From Albidovulum sediminicola (GTDB taxonomy: Bacteria; Pseudomonadota; Alphaproteobacteria; Rhodobacterales; Rhodobacteraceae), in the NCBI RefSeq assembly GCF_025751575.1, contig NZ_JAOWLA010000009.1:62001-126000 (forward strand): a stretch of 64,000 nucleotides of DNA, in the 5' to 3' direction. Below, in pieces: positions 33,851 to 42,411 of the stretch. Under the pieces are notes generated by a model. That model was not told the origin of the DNA and did not search any database. It saw only the letters and a list, made by a program, of their open reading frames with translations. A program made the translations under genes and the position numbers. Positions within the stretch are counted from its first letter, which is position 1, and each line of letters starts with the position of its first letter.

Positions 33851-33864
33851 TGACCAACCGGTCA
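33851..33864. promoter_or_regulatory. RutR-type operator 2
   Basis: TGACC-AACC-GGTCA keeps both half-sites of operator 1 with a non-palindromic centre. It lies 34 bases centre-to-centre from operator 1 and 19 bases before the regulator start, consistent with autoregulation. Confidence 0.65.
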
Positions 33865-33882
33865 ACGATTATCTTGGGGGCC

Positions 33883-34515
33883 ATGGCCGAAGTCGAACGC
33901 ATATCCAAGCGCGGCGCGATCCGGCAGGAGAACGAGGCGCGCATCCTGTCGGCCGCCGAAAAGGTCTTTGCCGAGGCCGGATTCGGCGGCGCGACGATGC
34001 AGCTGATCGCTGACATGGCGGGGCTGCCGAAGGCCAACCTGCATTACTACTTCGCCACCAAGGAAGAGCTTTACCGCAAGGTCGTGCAGCAGATCTTCGA
34101 GATCTGGCTGCACGCGGCCGACAGTTTCGACGACGCGCCCGGCCCGGTCGAGGCGATCGGCGCCTATATCGACGCCAAGATGGAAATCTCCCGCCGCCAT
34201 CCGTTCGGCTCCAAGGTCTGGGCCAGCGAGGTGATGCACGGCGCGCCGGTGATCCAGGACTACCTCGAAACGACGCTCAGGGAGTGGACGGGGGGCCGCG
34301 CGAAGCTGATCCAGAAATGGATCGACGAGGGCAAGATGGCGTCGATCGATCCCCGGCACCTGCTTTACATGCTCTGGGCGACGACCCAGCACTACGCCGA
34401 TTTCGGTCACCAGATCGAGACGCTGAACGGCGGCAAGCCGCTGTCGGACCGGCAATGGAAAGAAGCCAAGGAAAGCGTCAGGTCGATCATCCTGCGCGGC
34501 ATCGGGGCGCTCTGA
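33883..34515 (+). CDS. rutR: RutR-type TetR-family pyrimidine-responsive repressor
   Basis: A 210-residue TetR-family regulator. The helix-turn-helix is at about residues 35-60 (MQLIADMAGLPKANLHYYF). The C-terminal ligand domain has the RutR-like blocks VWASEVMHGAP and LWATTQHYADFGHQIE; in E. coli RutR this region binds uracil or thymine. It is divergent from the carbamoyl amidohydrolase with the two operators between. It probably senses the pyrimidine base and derepresses the cluster. The ATG at 33883 is used; a TTG nine bases earlier is possible. Confidence 0.85.
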   Translation: MAEVERISKRGAIRQENEARILSAAEKVFAEAGFGGATMQLIADMAGLPKANLHYYFATKEELYRKVVQQIFEIWLHAADSFDDAPGPVEAIGAYIDAKMEISRRHPFGSKVWASEVMHGAPVIQDYLETTLREWTGGRAKLIQKWIDEGKMASIDPRHLLYMLWATTQHYADFGHQIETLNGGKPLSDRQWKEAKESVRSIILRGIGAL

Positions 34516-34640
34516 GGCGGTGGCGCCGAAAACGACGAGTGCTTGTGTCGCTTTTAAATCAACAAGCGTCGGGCTGACCTTTCAGAATAACCACGCCTCT
34601 GGCAATTAGGAGCCAATCATTTCCCCCGAGGAGTCGGCCC

Positions 34641-37142
34641 ATGAAGACCCATGTCAAAGCCCTAGTCGTCGGCGGCGGTGCCGTCGGATGCGGAATCGCC
34701 TATCACCTTGCGAAAGCCGGTTGGGACACGATGCTGCTGGAGCGGGACGAGCTGACCTCGGGCTCGACCTGGCACGCGGCCGGTCTGCTGCCGCTCTTCA
34801 ACATGTCCTACGCGACGACCCACATCCACAAGTACTCGGTCGACTTCTACAAGACGCTCGAGGCGGAAACCGGGCTTAACGCGGGCTTCGCGGTCGTGGG
34901 CAACCTGCGCATGGCGCAGACCGACGCGCGGATGGACGAATACATGCTCTATTCGTCGGTCGCAGAGACCGCCGGGGTCTATCATGAATTCCTGACCCCC
35001 GCCCAGATCAAGGAGCGCTGGCCGCTGGTCCGGACCGAGGACCTGAAGGGCGCGCTCTTCCACCCGCAGGACGGCTACATCAACCCCGCCGACGTGACCC
35101 AGGCCATGGCCAAGGGCGCGCGCCAGCTGGGCGTCACGATCGAGCGCAAGTGGCAGGTGGACGGCTACCGCTGGACCGGCTCGGAATGGATCGTCTCGGT
35201 CACGAAGATGGTCGAGAAGGGCGGCAACCTGGTCCCGGGTGAGGAAAAGGCCGAGATCCACGCCGAACACGTCGTCACCGCCACCGGCAACCACGCCCAG
35301 CGCACCGCCCGCCTTCTGGGCATCAAGATCCCCGCGATCCCGGTCGAGCACCAGTACATCGTCACCGAACCCGATCCGGCACTGCAAGCCTGGCGCGCCG
35401 CTGGCAACCCGGAGCACCCGGTGCTGCGCGACGCCGACGCCAAGTGGTACGTCCGCGAAGAGCGCGGCGGCTGGATCCTCGGGCCCTATGAAAAGGGTGC
35501 CCCGGCCCGCTTCCTCTACGACGTGCCGGAAAGCTTCCGCGCCGACCTCTTCCCGCTCGACCTGGAGCGGATCGAGGAAGAATACATGTCGATGATCCAC
35601 CGGATCCCGACCTCGGAAACCGTGGGCCTGAAGGACGACTTCAACGGCCCGATCTGCTACACGCCGGACGGCAACCCGCTGGTGGGCCCCGCCCCGGGCC
35701 TGCGCAACATGTGGCTGGCCGAGGGCTTCTCCTTCGGGATCACCGCGGCGGGCGGCACCGGCTACTACCTGGCCCAGATGATGGTGAACGGGGAGGCCGA
35801 GATCGACATGGCCTCGCTCGACCCCAAGCGCTACGGCAGCTGGATGACGACCGAATATGCCGCGCGCAAGAACGAGGAGTGCTACGACCACGTCTTCGTT
35901 CTGCACCACCCGGACGAAGAGCGCGAAGCCTGCCGTCCGCTGCGCACCGCGCCGGTCTATGACCGCCAGAAGGCGCTTGGCGCGCAATTCGGCCAGGTGA
36001 ACGGCTGGGAACGCCCGAACTACTACGGGCCGAAGGACGCGCCCGCGTCGTTCGACCACGACAGCCGTTCGTTCCGGCGCGGCGCCTGGTGGCAATACGC
36101 CGTCGATGAAGCCAAGGCGATCCGCGAGACCGCCGGCCTGATCGACGCGACCGCGTTTACCAAGCACACCGTGCGTGGCCCCGGCGCGACCGAGTTCCTG
36201 GACTGGTTCACCTGCAACAAGCTGCCCGCGATCGGCCGGATCAACCTGACCTACGCGCTGACCTCGGCGGGTACCACGCGGACCGAATACACCATCGTCC
36301 GCAACGGCGAGAACGACTACTACCTCGTCTCCGCCGGTGCCTGGACCGCCTATGACGCGGACTTCCTCAGGAAGTCGGCCGAGGACTTCATGGCGAACGG
36401 TGGTGGCCACATCGATATCAACGATGTCACCACCCAGTGGGGCGTCTTCGCCATCGCGGGTCCTAAGTCGCGCGACATCCTGAAAGAGATCATCAAGGAT
36501 GCCGATCCCGACACCGCGCTGTCGAACAAGCGCTTCCCCTGGCTGTCGGCCCGCAAGATCGAACTGGGCATGTGCCCGGTCAACGCGATCCGCGTGGCCT
36601 ACACCGGTGAGCTTGGCTGGGAACTTCACCACCCGATCGAGATGCAGCGCTACCTCTGGGATCTGCTGCTGGCCGCGGGCGAAAAGCACGGCATGAAGCT
36701 GGTCGGCGCACGCGCCCAGAACTGGCTGCGGCAGGAAAAATCCTACCGCGCCTTCGGGACCGAGCTTGGCCGCGACGCGACCCCGGCCGAAGCGGGCCTG
36801 GACCGGTTCATCGACATGTCGAAGGACTTCCACGGCAAGCAGGCGATGCTCGACACCGGCATCCGCGCCATGTGCGTCACGCTCCTGATCGACGGTCCGT
36901 CGGACACCGATCCCTGGGGCAAGGAAGCGCTGCTTCTGAACGGCGAAAAGATCGGGCGCCTGACCTCGGGCGGCTACTCGGTCGCCTTTGGCAAGCAGAT
37001 CGGCATGGGCTATGTCCGCCCCGACCTCGCCGCCGTGGGCACCAAGCTGAAGGTGCGGATGCTGCGCCAGGAATGGGACGCGGAGGTGGTCGAGGACAGC
37101 CCCTTCGACCCGAAGAACGAGCGCATCCGCGTCAACGGCTGA
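34641..37142 (+). CDS. Dimethylglycine/sarcosine dehydrogenase-like FAD and folate-binding protein
   Basis: An 833-residue protein with an N-terminal FAD oxidoreductase (VVGGGAVGCGIAYHLA, about 8-23) and a candidate covalent-FAD His in GSTWHAAGL. A middle FAO domain (about 370-425) and a C-terminal GcvT-like aminomethyltransferase domain (about 430-830) follow. It would demethylate N-methylglycines and pass the one-carbon unit to tetrahydrofolate, as in DMGDH. Codon choice is strongly biased to the most frequent G/C-ending codons, suggesting high expression. The partner genes for glycine betaine breakdown are not adjacent. A strong terminator follows. Confidence 0.9.
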   Translation: MKTHVKALVVGGGAVGCGIAYHLAKAGWDTMLLERDELTSGSTWHAAGLLPLFNMSYATTHIHKYSVDFYKTLEAETGLNAGFAVVGNLRMAQTDARMDEYMLYSSVAETAGVYHEFLTPAQIKERWPLVRTEDLKGALFHPQDGYINPADVTQAMAKGARQLGVTIERKWQVDGYRWTGSEWIVSVTKMVEKGGNLVPGEEKAEIHAEHVVTATGNHAQRTARLLGIKIPAIPVEHQYIVTEPDPALQAWRAAGNPEHPVLRDADAKWYVREERGGWILGPYEKGAPARFLYDVPESFRADLFPLDLERIEEEYMSMIHRIPTSETVGLKDDFNGPICYTPDGNPLVGPAPGLRNMWLAEGFSFGITAAGGTGYYLAQMMVNGEAEIDMASLDPKRYGSWMTTEYAARKNEECYDHVFVLHHPDEEREACRPLRTAPVYDRQKALGAQFGQVNGWERPNYYGPKDAPASFDHDSRSFRRGAWWQYAVDEAKAIRETAGLIDATAFTKHTVRGPGATEFLDWFTCNKLPAIGRINLTYALTSAGTTRTEYTIVRNGENDYYLVSAGAWTAYDADFLRKSAEDFMANGGGHIDINDVTTQWGVFAIAGPKSRDILKEIIKDADPDTALSNKRFPWLSARKIELGMCPVNAIRVAYTGELGWELHHPIEMQRYLWDLLLAAGEKHGMKLVGARAQNWLRQEKSYRAFGTELGRDATPAEAGLDRFIDMSKDFHGKQAMLDTGIRAMCVTLLIDGPSDTDPWGKEALLLNGEKIGRLTSGGYSVAFGKQIGMGYVRPDLAAVGTKLKVRMLRQEWDAEVVEDSPFDPKNERIRVNG

Positions 37143-37170
37143 TCGCCCGACCGATCGCAACCAATTTAGG

Positions 37171-37196
37171 AAAGGGGCCGGGAAACCGGCCCCTTT
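37171..37196. terminator. Bidirectional terminator with GAAA loop
   Basis: Eleven bases (37171-37181) pair perfectly with 37186-37196 around a GAAA tetraloop, with an A run before and a T run after. It can end transcription from both convergent genes. Confidence 0.85.
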
Positions 37197-37200
37197 CGCG

Positions 37201-37968
37201 TCAGAGCGTCGCGGCCGCGAGCCAGGCCTGCCAGGCGCCCTCGCTTCCGGCAAAAGCGTTCAGATCGACCTGGCCGCGCACCCCTGGCACAAGCCCGGTG
37301 CCGGTGTACTGCCAGAAGGTCCAGCCCCGGTGCCCGAAGGTATCGTGCGGATGGCCCGCGACCGAGCGCAGCCAGAACGGGTAGTTGCCCAGCCGCCAAA
37401 GCTCGTTCTCTTCCCAGAAATCGACGGTGGTGTAGATAATCGGCGTCTTGCCCCAGGCGAGCGTCACCGTATCCAGGAAGGCCTGCGCCTCGGCCCGAAC
37501 GGTCTCGGGGTCCGGGCGGCTCGGGCAGTTGCGCGACTGGGTCCATTCGATGTCCAGGACCGGTGGCAGCGTGCCCGCGCGCGGCGGCGCGTTTTCCAGG
37601 AACCAGCGCGCCTGTTCCGCCCCGCCCCTGCAATGGTAATAGAAGTGATAGGCCCCCGTGGGGATGCCTGCGGCGGCGGCGCCCTGCCAGTGATGCGCGA
37701 AAAGCGGGTCGGCAACATCGCCGCCCTCCGTCGCCTTGATGAAGGCGAAACTCACGCCGGACCCCGCGACCCGGCGCCAGTCGATCGCGCCCTGCCAGCG
37801 CGACACGTCGATCCCGTGCACCGGGTAGGTGTCGGGCGCGTTCTGCCGCCAGGCGTAGGGATCCGCGTCGTCAAAGCGGCTCGGGATGCCGCGCGGATGG
37901 CCGCCACCGCAGCCCGCCAGCGCGGCGGCGGTGATGGCCATCAAGAGAAGACTGGAAACTGCCCGCAT
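37201..37968 (-). CDS. GH25 lysozyme-like lipoprotein
   Basis: A 255-residue envelope protein: signal peptide with lipobox LAGC, Gly-rich linker, then a glycoside hydrolase family 25 domain (GIDVSRWQGAIDW, FAFIKATEGG, PVLDIEW with catalytic Asp/Glu, WTFWQYTG). GH25 enzymes cut the muramic acid-glucosamine bond of peptidoglycan. As a lipoprotein it may act in cell-wall turnover rather than as a toxin. Convergent with the DMGDH-like gene across a shared terminator. Confidence 0.9.
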   Translation of the reverse strand: MRAVSSLLLMAITAAALAGCGGGHPRGIPSRFDDADPYAWRQNAPDTYPVHGIDVSRWQGAIDWRRVAGSGVSFAFIKATEGGDVADPLFAHHWQGAAAAGIPTGAYHFYYHCRGGAEQARWFLENAPPRAGTLPPVLDIEWTQSRNCPSRPDPETVRAEAQAFLDTVTLAWGKTPIIYTTVDFWEENELWRLGNYPFWLRSVAGHPHDTFGHRGWTFWQYTGTGLVPGVRGQVDLNAFAGSEGAWQAWLAAATL

Positions 37969-38049
37969 GTCTGCCTCACGCTGTTGTTCGCGTTTAGGCG
38001 CAGCATAGGCTCAAAAGGCGTTTCTGTCACCGTCCCGAAAGGCGCGCCC

Positions 38050-38385
38050 TCAGGCCGCGAGTTCGTCCCAGCAGGCCAGCGCATGGCCGGCATACATGAC
38101 CGACGGCCCACCCCCCATCTGGATCGCCATGGCCAGGACGTCGCCCAGTTCCTCGCGCGTGGCGCCAGCTTTCATCAGCGCCTCCACATGGAAGTTGATG
38201 CAAGGCTCGCAGCGCATGACCACCGCCATGCCGAGCGCGACATATTCCTTTTCCTTCACGCTCAGCGGGCCGTTTTCCTTCACCGCCTTCGACAGTGTCC
38301 CGAAGCCGCCCATCGCACCGGGGATGGTGCGGTTCAGAACGCGCAGCTCGCTGCGCATCTCGTCGATCTTTTCCTTGTAGGACAT
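38050..38385 (-). CDS. Carboxymuconolactone decarboxylase/AhpD-family protein
   Basis: A 111-residue all-helical protein with the AhpD-type redox motif CEPC (C59, C62) followed by the supporting His (NFH, H66). Such proteins are thiol peroxidases or decarboxylases; the CxxC motif here favours peroxide or alkyl-hydroperoxide reduction. The ATG at 38385 follows AGGAG. An FNR-like box lies 52-65 bases upstream of the start. Confidence 0.88.
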   Translation of the reverse strand: MSYKEKIDEMRSELRVLNRTIPGAMGGFGTLSKAVKENGPLSVKEKEYVALGMAVVMRCEPCINFHVEALMKAGATREELGDVLAMAIQMGGGPSVMYAGHALACWDELAA

Positions 38386-38436
38386 GAGAACTCCTTGCGT
38401 TTTGCCGCGATCTTCCATGGTCCGATGGCGCGCGCC

Positions 38437-38450
38437 TTGATCAAGGTCAT
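38437..38450 (-). promoter_or_regulatory. Weak candidate FnrL box
   Basis: On the plus strand TTGAT-CAAG-GTCAT matches the FNR palindrome at eight of ten positions. It lies in the region where an activator would bind upstream of the AhpD-like gene. Low-scoring motif. Confidence 0.3.
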
Positions 38451-38480
38451 GTCATTCAAGAAAACGAATGCAACTCTGCG

Positions 38481-39137
38481 TCACACCGGACGGCGGAAAA
38501 TGAAACACAGGTTGTTCGCAGGCATCTCCTCGACCGTCACGGGCAAAAGCCCTTCGGTCTCGCCGGTGGCGAGGACCCAGGCATCGTCCTTGTAGCCGAT
38601 CGCCGGGTCCTGGCCGCGAAGGTTGGCGTCAAAGGCGATGTCGCCTGGGCTGGTCAGCGCGCCGCCCCGGCGGAAGGGCCCGTAAAGCGCCGCCGTGCCA
38701 CCCGGCACCAGCACCCGCGCCATGCCCCCCAGGACCGACTGCGCCTCGGCCAGGCTGATCAGATGCAGAAGGTTCGCGGCGAACACGAGGTCTTGCCCGC
38801 CAAGGCTTCGCCCCCAATCCAGCTCGGAGATATCAAGAAGCACCGGCGCGGCGAGGTTGGGCAGGCCTGCCTCCGCGCGCCAGGCCGCGATCGATGCCAG
38901 AGCATCCTCCGACCCGTCGGTCGGCTGCCAGGTGAGGCCGGGGAAAGCCCGCGCGCAGGCAACCGAGTGCTGGCCTGTGCCTGCGGCCAGTTCCAGCGCC
39001 CGTCCGCGTCCGGGCGCATGACGGCCCAACACCGCGACGATGGCCGCCGCATTTCGCCCGGCGGAGGGGGCAAACCGGCGCGCATCGTCCCCCTCGCCCG
39101 GGGCGCTGTAGGGCAAGATCAGCTTGCGCGGCGCCAT
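38481..39137 (-). CDS. DUF938 SAM-dependent methyltransferase-like protein
   Basis: A 218-residue class I methyltransferase fold of the DUF938 family. The SAM motif LELAAGTGQHSVACA (about 48-62) is clear, with the later DLVFAANLLHLIS block. Substrate unknown. It starts two bases after the stop of the upstream oxidoreductase gene, so they are cotranscribed. Confidence 0.88.
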   Translation of the reverse strand: MAPRKLILPYSAPGEGDDARRFAPSAGRNAAAIVAVLGRHAPGRGRALELAAGTGQHSVACARAFPGLTWQPTDGSEDALASIAAWRAEAGLPNLAAPVLLDISELDWGRSLGGQDLVFAANLLHLISLAEAQSVLGGMARVLVPGGTAALYGPFRRGGALTSPGDIAFDANLRGQDPAIGYKDDAWVLATGETEGLLPVTVEEMPANNLCFIFRRPV

Positions 39138-39139
39138 CG

Positions 39140-40219
39140 TCAGCGCAACCGTGCGGGCGAAAGCGCCGCCGTGGCCCGCGCGCCGATTTCGGGCGCGCAG
39201 CCGCCGATCAGATCGGCGATATGGCGGCTGGCGGCGGCGCAGGTCTGAAACCCGTAGCCGCCCTGCCCGGCCAGCCAGTAGAAATCCTTGACCTCGGGGT
39301 CCTCGCCGATCACCAGGACCCGGTCAGGGGCGAAGGTCCTGAGCCCCGCCCAGGAGGCCAGAAGCCGGGTGACGGGTTCGGTCACGAACTCCTCGTAGCG
39401 CGCCAGCCCCTCGGCCAGGACCATGTCGTCGGCCCAGGCATCATGGGGCTCCATCGGATGCTCCTCGGCCGGAGAGACGATCAGCGCGCCAGCGTCGGGC
39501 TTCATGTACCAGGTTTCCCCCGCGCCGAAGACCATCGGCCAGCCCGCGACATCCTGCCTGCCCGGCGCCGGGATGCGCGCCATGGAGCGGCGGAACGGCC
39601 GCAGGCCCAGCGGCACGACCCCTGCAATGCGGGCAACATCGTCGGCCCAGGCCCCGGCGGCGTTGATCAGGACGCGCGCGACAAGATCGCCCCCGGCCGT
39701 CACCACGCGCCAGCCAGCGTCCAGACGCTCGATTCCGGTGACACGGCGGCCGGTTTCAAGCCGCGCGCCATTGGCCCGCGCCTCGCGCGCGAAGTTCTGG
39801 ATCAAGAGGTCGGTGTCGATGTCCTGCGCCCGCGTGGTGTGAGCCGCCATCGTCACCCGTTCCGGCGACAGGATCGGCACCAGCGCGCGCGCCTCGTCAA
39901 CCGGGATACGGGCAAGGTTCATCGCCCCCGCCTCCTCGGCGAATGCGGCGTCCTCCCCGGGCCCGCCGACCAGCAGGAGCCCGCGCGGCGACAGGACGCC
40001 GCCGTTGGCCTCCGCCAGATAGCTGCCGCTGGCCGCCGTAAGGTCGTTGACGGCGCCACGGCCATAGCCCGGCTCGTAAAGCGCCGCGGACCGGCCGGAG
40101 GCGTGCCAGGCCAGCGCCGTCTCGCCCTCGACCAGCGTGACCGAGCCCAGATGCGACAGACGCGCCGCCGCCGATACGCCCGCGATCCCACCACCGATGA
40201 TCAGGAAATCCGTTGTCAT
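39140..40219 (-). CDS. FAD-dependent D-amino-acid/glycine oxidase-like dehydrogenase
   Basis: A 359-residue DAO-family flavoenzyme with an N-terminal FAD motif (IIGGGIAGVSAAARLS) and the substrate-domain segment WHASGRSAALYEPGYG. The C-terminus GQGGYGFQTCAAASR is a common FAD-contacting block in the family. It probably oxidises a D-amino acid, glycine or a sarcosine-like amine. No membrane segment. It is separated from the M3 peptidase gene by a terminator. Confidence 0.88.
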   Translation of the reverse strand: MTTDFLIIGGGIAGVSAAARLSHLGSVTLVEGETALAWHASGRSAALYEPGYGRGAVNDLTAASGSYLAEANGGVLSPRGLLLVGGPGEDAAFAEEAGAMNLARIPVDEARALVPILSPERVTMAAHTTRAQDIDTDLLIQNFAREARANGARLETGRRVTGIERLDAGWRVVTAGGDLVARVLINAAGAWADDVARIAGVVPLGLRPFRRSMARIPAPGRQDVAGWPMVFGAGETWYMKPDAGALIVSPAEEHPMEPHDAWADDMVLAEGLARYEEFVTEPVTRLLASWAGLRTFAPDRVLVIGEDPEVKDFYWLAGQGGYGFQTCAAASRHIADLIGGCAPEIGARATAALSPARLR

Positions 40220-40246
40220 GGCCGCACCACGTCACTCCGTTCTGGA

Positions 40247-40275
40247 AAGAAAAAAGGGCTGCGGGTGAGGCCCTT
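40247..40275 (-). terminator. Rho-independent terminator of the M3 peptidase gene
   Basis: On the minus strand AAGGGC (40275-40270) pairs with GCCCTT (40259-40254), followed by a T run (40255-40247). It is 51 bases after the peptidase stop. Confidence 0.7.
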
Positions 40276-40325
40276 GCAAAACTCACTTCACCCGGCCCCG
40301 CGCCGGGACTGCTGACACCAGCGTG

Positions 40326-42350
40326 TCAGCAGTCAACCAGCCCCCGCCCGCGCAAGAGCGCCTCCACCCCCGGCATCCGGCCCCGGAACCCGGTGTAAAG
40401 CGCCTCGGCCTCTTGCGAGCCGCCAGCGGACAGCACCCAGGTTTCCAGTTGCTTCGCCGTCGCCGGGTCGAAGGGATCGCCCGCTTCCTCGAAAGCCTCG
40501 AAGGCGTCGGCGTCCATGACCTCGGACCACATGTAGCTGTAATAGCCCGAGGAATAGCCGTCGCCGGCAAAGACATGGGCGAAATGAGGCGTCGCGTGGC
40601 GCATGCGGATCGCAGAGGGCATCCCGATCCCCTCCAGCACTGCCGCCTGCGCGGCCATCGGGTCCTTGGGCGCGGCGCCCTCATGGAAGGCCAGATCGAC
40701 AAGGGCCGAAGCCACATACTCCACCGTCGCGAACCCCTGGTCGAAGTTCCGCGCGGCCAGGAGCCGGTCCAGCATGTCCTTCGGCATCGCCTCGCCTGTG
40801 CGCACATGGCGGGCGTGGGCCTCGATCACCTCCGGCACCTCCAGCCAGTGTTCGTAAAGCTGGCTCGGCAATTCGACGAAATCGCGCGCGACCGAGGTGC
40901 CGGAAATGCTCTCGAACGTCACGTCCGACAGCATCTGGTGCAGCGCGTGGCCGAATTCGTGGAAGAGCGTGCGCGCATCGTCCCAGGACAAGAGCGCCGG
41001 TTCCCCCTTGGCGGGCTTGGCGAAGTTGCAGACGTTGACGACCACGGGGCGCACCTCGCCCCCCAGCTTGCGCTGCTGGCGGAAGGCCGAGCACCAGGCA
41101 CCAGAGCGCTTCGAGGGGCGGGCGAAGTAGTCGCCGATGAAGACCGCCATATGGCGCCCATCGCGTGTCACCTCCCAGGCGCGGGCGTCAGGGTGATAAA
41201 GATCGACCTCCAACGGCCTGAACGACAGGCCGAAAAGCCGCGTGGCGCAGTCGAAGGCCGCGCCGATCATCGCATCGAGCGAGAGGTAGGGCTTCAGCGC
41301 CGCCTCATCCAGCGCATGATCCCGCGCCCGGCGCTTTTCGGCGTAGTAACGCCAGTCCCAGGCTTCGAGCGCGCCGTTGATCCCGTCCTCATGCATCATG
41401 CCGGCGAGGATGCCCGCGTCCTCCAGCGCCTTGGCGCGGGCGGGCTCCCAGACCCGAAGCAGAAGCTCCCGGACACGTTCGGGCGATTTCGCCATCTCGG
41501 TTTCAAGCTTGTAGGCCGTGAAACTGGGATAGCCCAGAAGCTTGGCCCGCTCTTCCCTGAGCGCCAGGATCTCAGCCGCGATGGCGCGGTTGTCGGTGGC
41601 GCCGCCGCCAGCACCGCGCGCGGCCCAGGCCTCATAGGCCTTTTCGCGCAAGCCACGGCGGGCGGAAAACTGCAGGAACGGCACGATCAGCGACCGGCTG
41701 AGCGTAACGACATGCCCCGCGCGCCCGCGTTCCTCGGCGGCGGCGCGGGCGCTGGCCACGACGAAATCGGGCAGGCCCTCCAGGTCCGCCTCCTCCAGCG
41801 CCATGAACCAGTCGCGCTCATCGGCCAGAAGGTTCTGCGTGAACTCGGTGGACAGTACGGCGAGCCGTGCCTTGACCTCGGTCATCCGGTCCCGCGCCGG
41901 GCCTTCCAGCTTGGCGCCCGCGCGGACGAAGCTCCGCCGCGTCAGCTCCAGCACCCGGGCCTCCTCTGGCGCAAGCCCAAGGGTCTCGCGCGCCTGCCAC
42001 AGTGCCTCGATCCGGCCGAAAAGCCGTTCGTTCATCGTGACCTCCGAGGCGAAGGCCGAAAGCTTCGGCGCCAGTTCGCGTTGCAGCGCCTCGCGCGCAG
42101 GCGTGCTGTCGGCACCCGCGAGGTTGTAGAACGTGCCCGCCACGCGCGACAGCGTCTCCTCCGCCAGTTCCATCGCGGCGATGGTGTTGGCAAAGCTCGG
42201 CGGCGCCTCACTGTCCGCGATCGCCGAGATACTGGCGCGCGCCTCGGCCAGCGCCGCATCGAAGGCAGGGCCGAAATCCTCGTCCCGGATCGCGGCGAAG
42301 GGCGGAAGCGCATAGGCGCCGGTCCAGGGGGCAAGCAGCGGGTTCGTCAT
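40326..42350 (-). CDS. M3-family metallopeptidase (oligopeptidase A / peptidyl-dipeptidase type)
   Basis: A 674-residue cytoplasmic zinc peptidase. The zinc motif HEFGHALH and the third ligand Glu about 25 residues later are intact, as are the substrate motifs YSSGYYSYMWSEVMDADAF near the C-terminus. It degrades short peptides, including cleaved signal peptides. Its length and start MTNPLLAPW fit the Dcp/PrlC branch. The ATG at 42350 follows GGAGAC; the frame further upstream has no coding character. Confidence 0.93.
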   Translation of the reverse strand: MTNPLLAPWTGAYALPPFAAIRDEDFGPAFDAALAEARASISAIADSEAPPSFANTIAAMELAEETLSRVAGTFYNLAGADSTPAREALQRELAPKLSAFASEVTMNERLFGRIEALWQARETLGLAPEEARVLELTRRSFVRAGAKLEGPARDRMTEVKARLAVLSTEFTQNLLADERDWFMALEEADLEGLPDFVVASARAAAEERGRAGHVVTLSRSLIVPFLQFSARRGLREKAYEAWAARGAGGGATDNRAIAAEILALREERAKLLGYPSFTAYKLETEMAKSPERVRELLLRVWEPARAKALEDAGILAGMMHEDGINGALEAWDWRYYAEKRRARDHALDEAALKPYLSLDAMIGAAFDCATRLFGLSFRPLEVDLYHPDARAWEVTRDGRHMAVFIGDYFARPSKRSGAWCSAFRQQRKLGGEVRPVVVNVCNFAKPAKGEPALLSWDDARTLFHEFGHALHQMLSDVTFESISGTSVARDFVELPSQLYEHWLEVPEVIEAHARHVRTGEAMPKDMLDRLLAARNFDQGFATVEYVASALVDLAFHEGAAPKDPMAAQAAVLEGIGMPSAIRMRHATPHFAHVFAGDGYSSGYYSYMWSEVMDADAFEAFEEAGDPFDPATAKQLETWVLSAGGSQEAEALYTGFRGRMPGVEALLRGRGLVDC

Positions 42351-42411
42351 CTGGGTCTCCTGTTTGCCACGCAAGCTAGGGGCGCGCCCGGCGAATTGCC
42401 AGAGCGCCCGA

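Noticed and set aside
31472-33853. 793-codon open frame opposite dihydropyrimidinase and the amidohydrolase
   Set aside because: It spans two well-supported genes, has no conserved motif, and runs through the operator region.
34516-34640. Possible additional RutR operator or riboswitch before the DMGDH-like gene
   Set aside because: CTGACC is present but without the second half-site, and no known riboswitch core could be traced.
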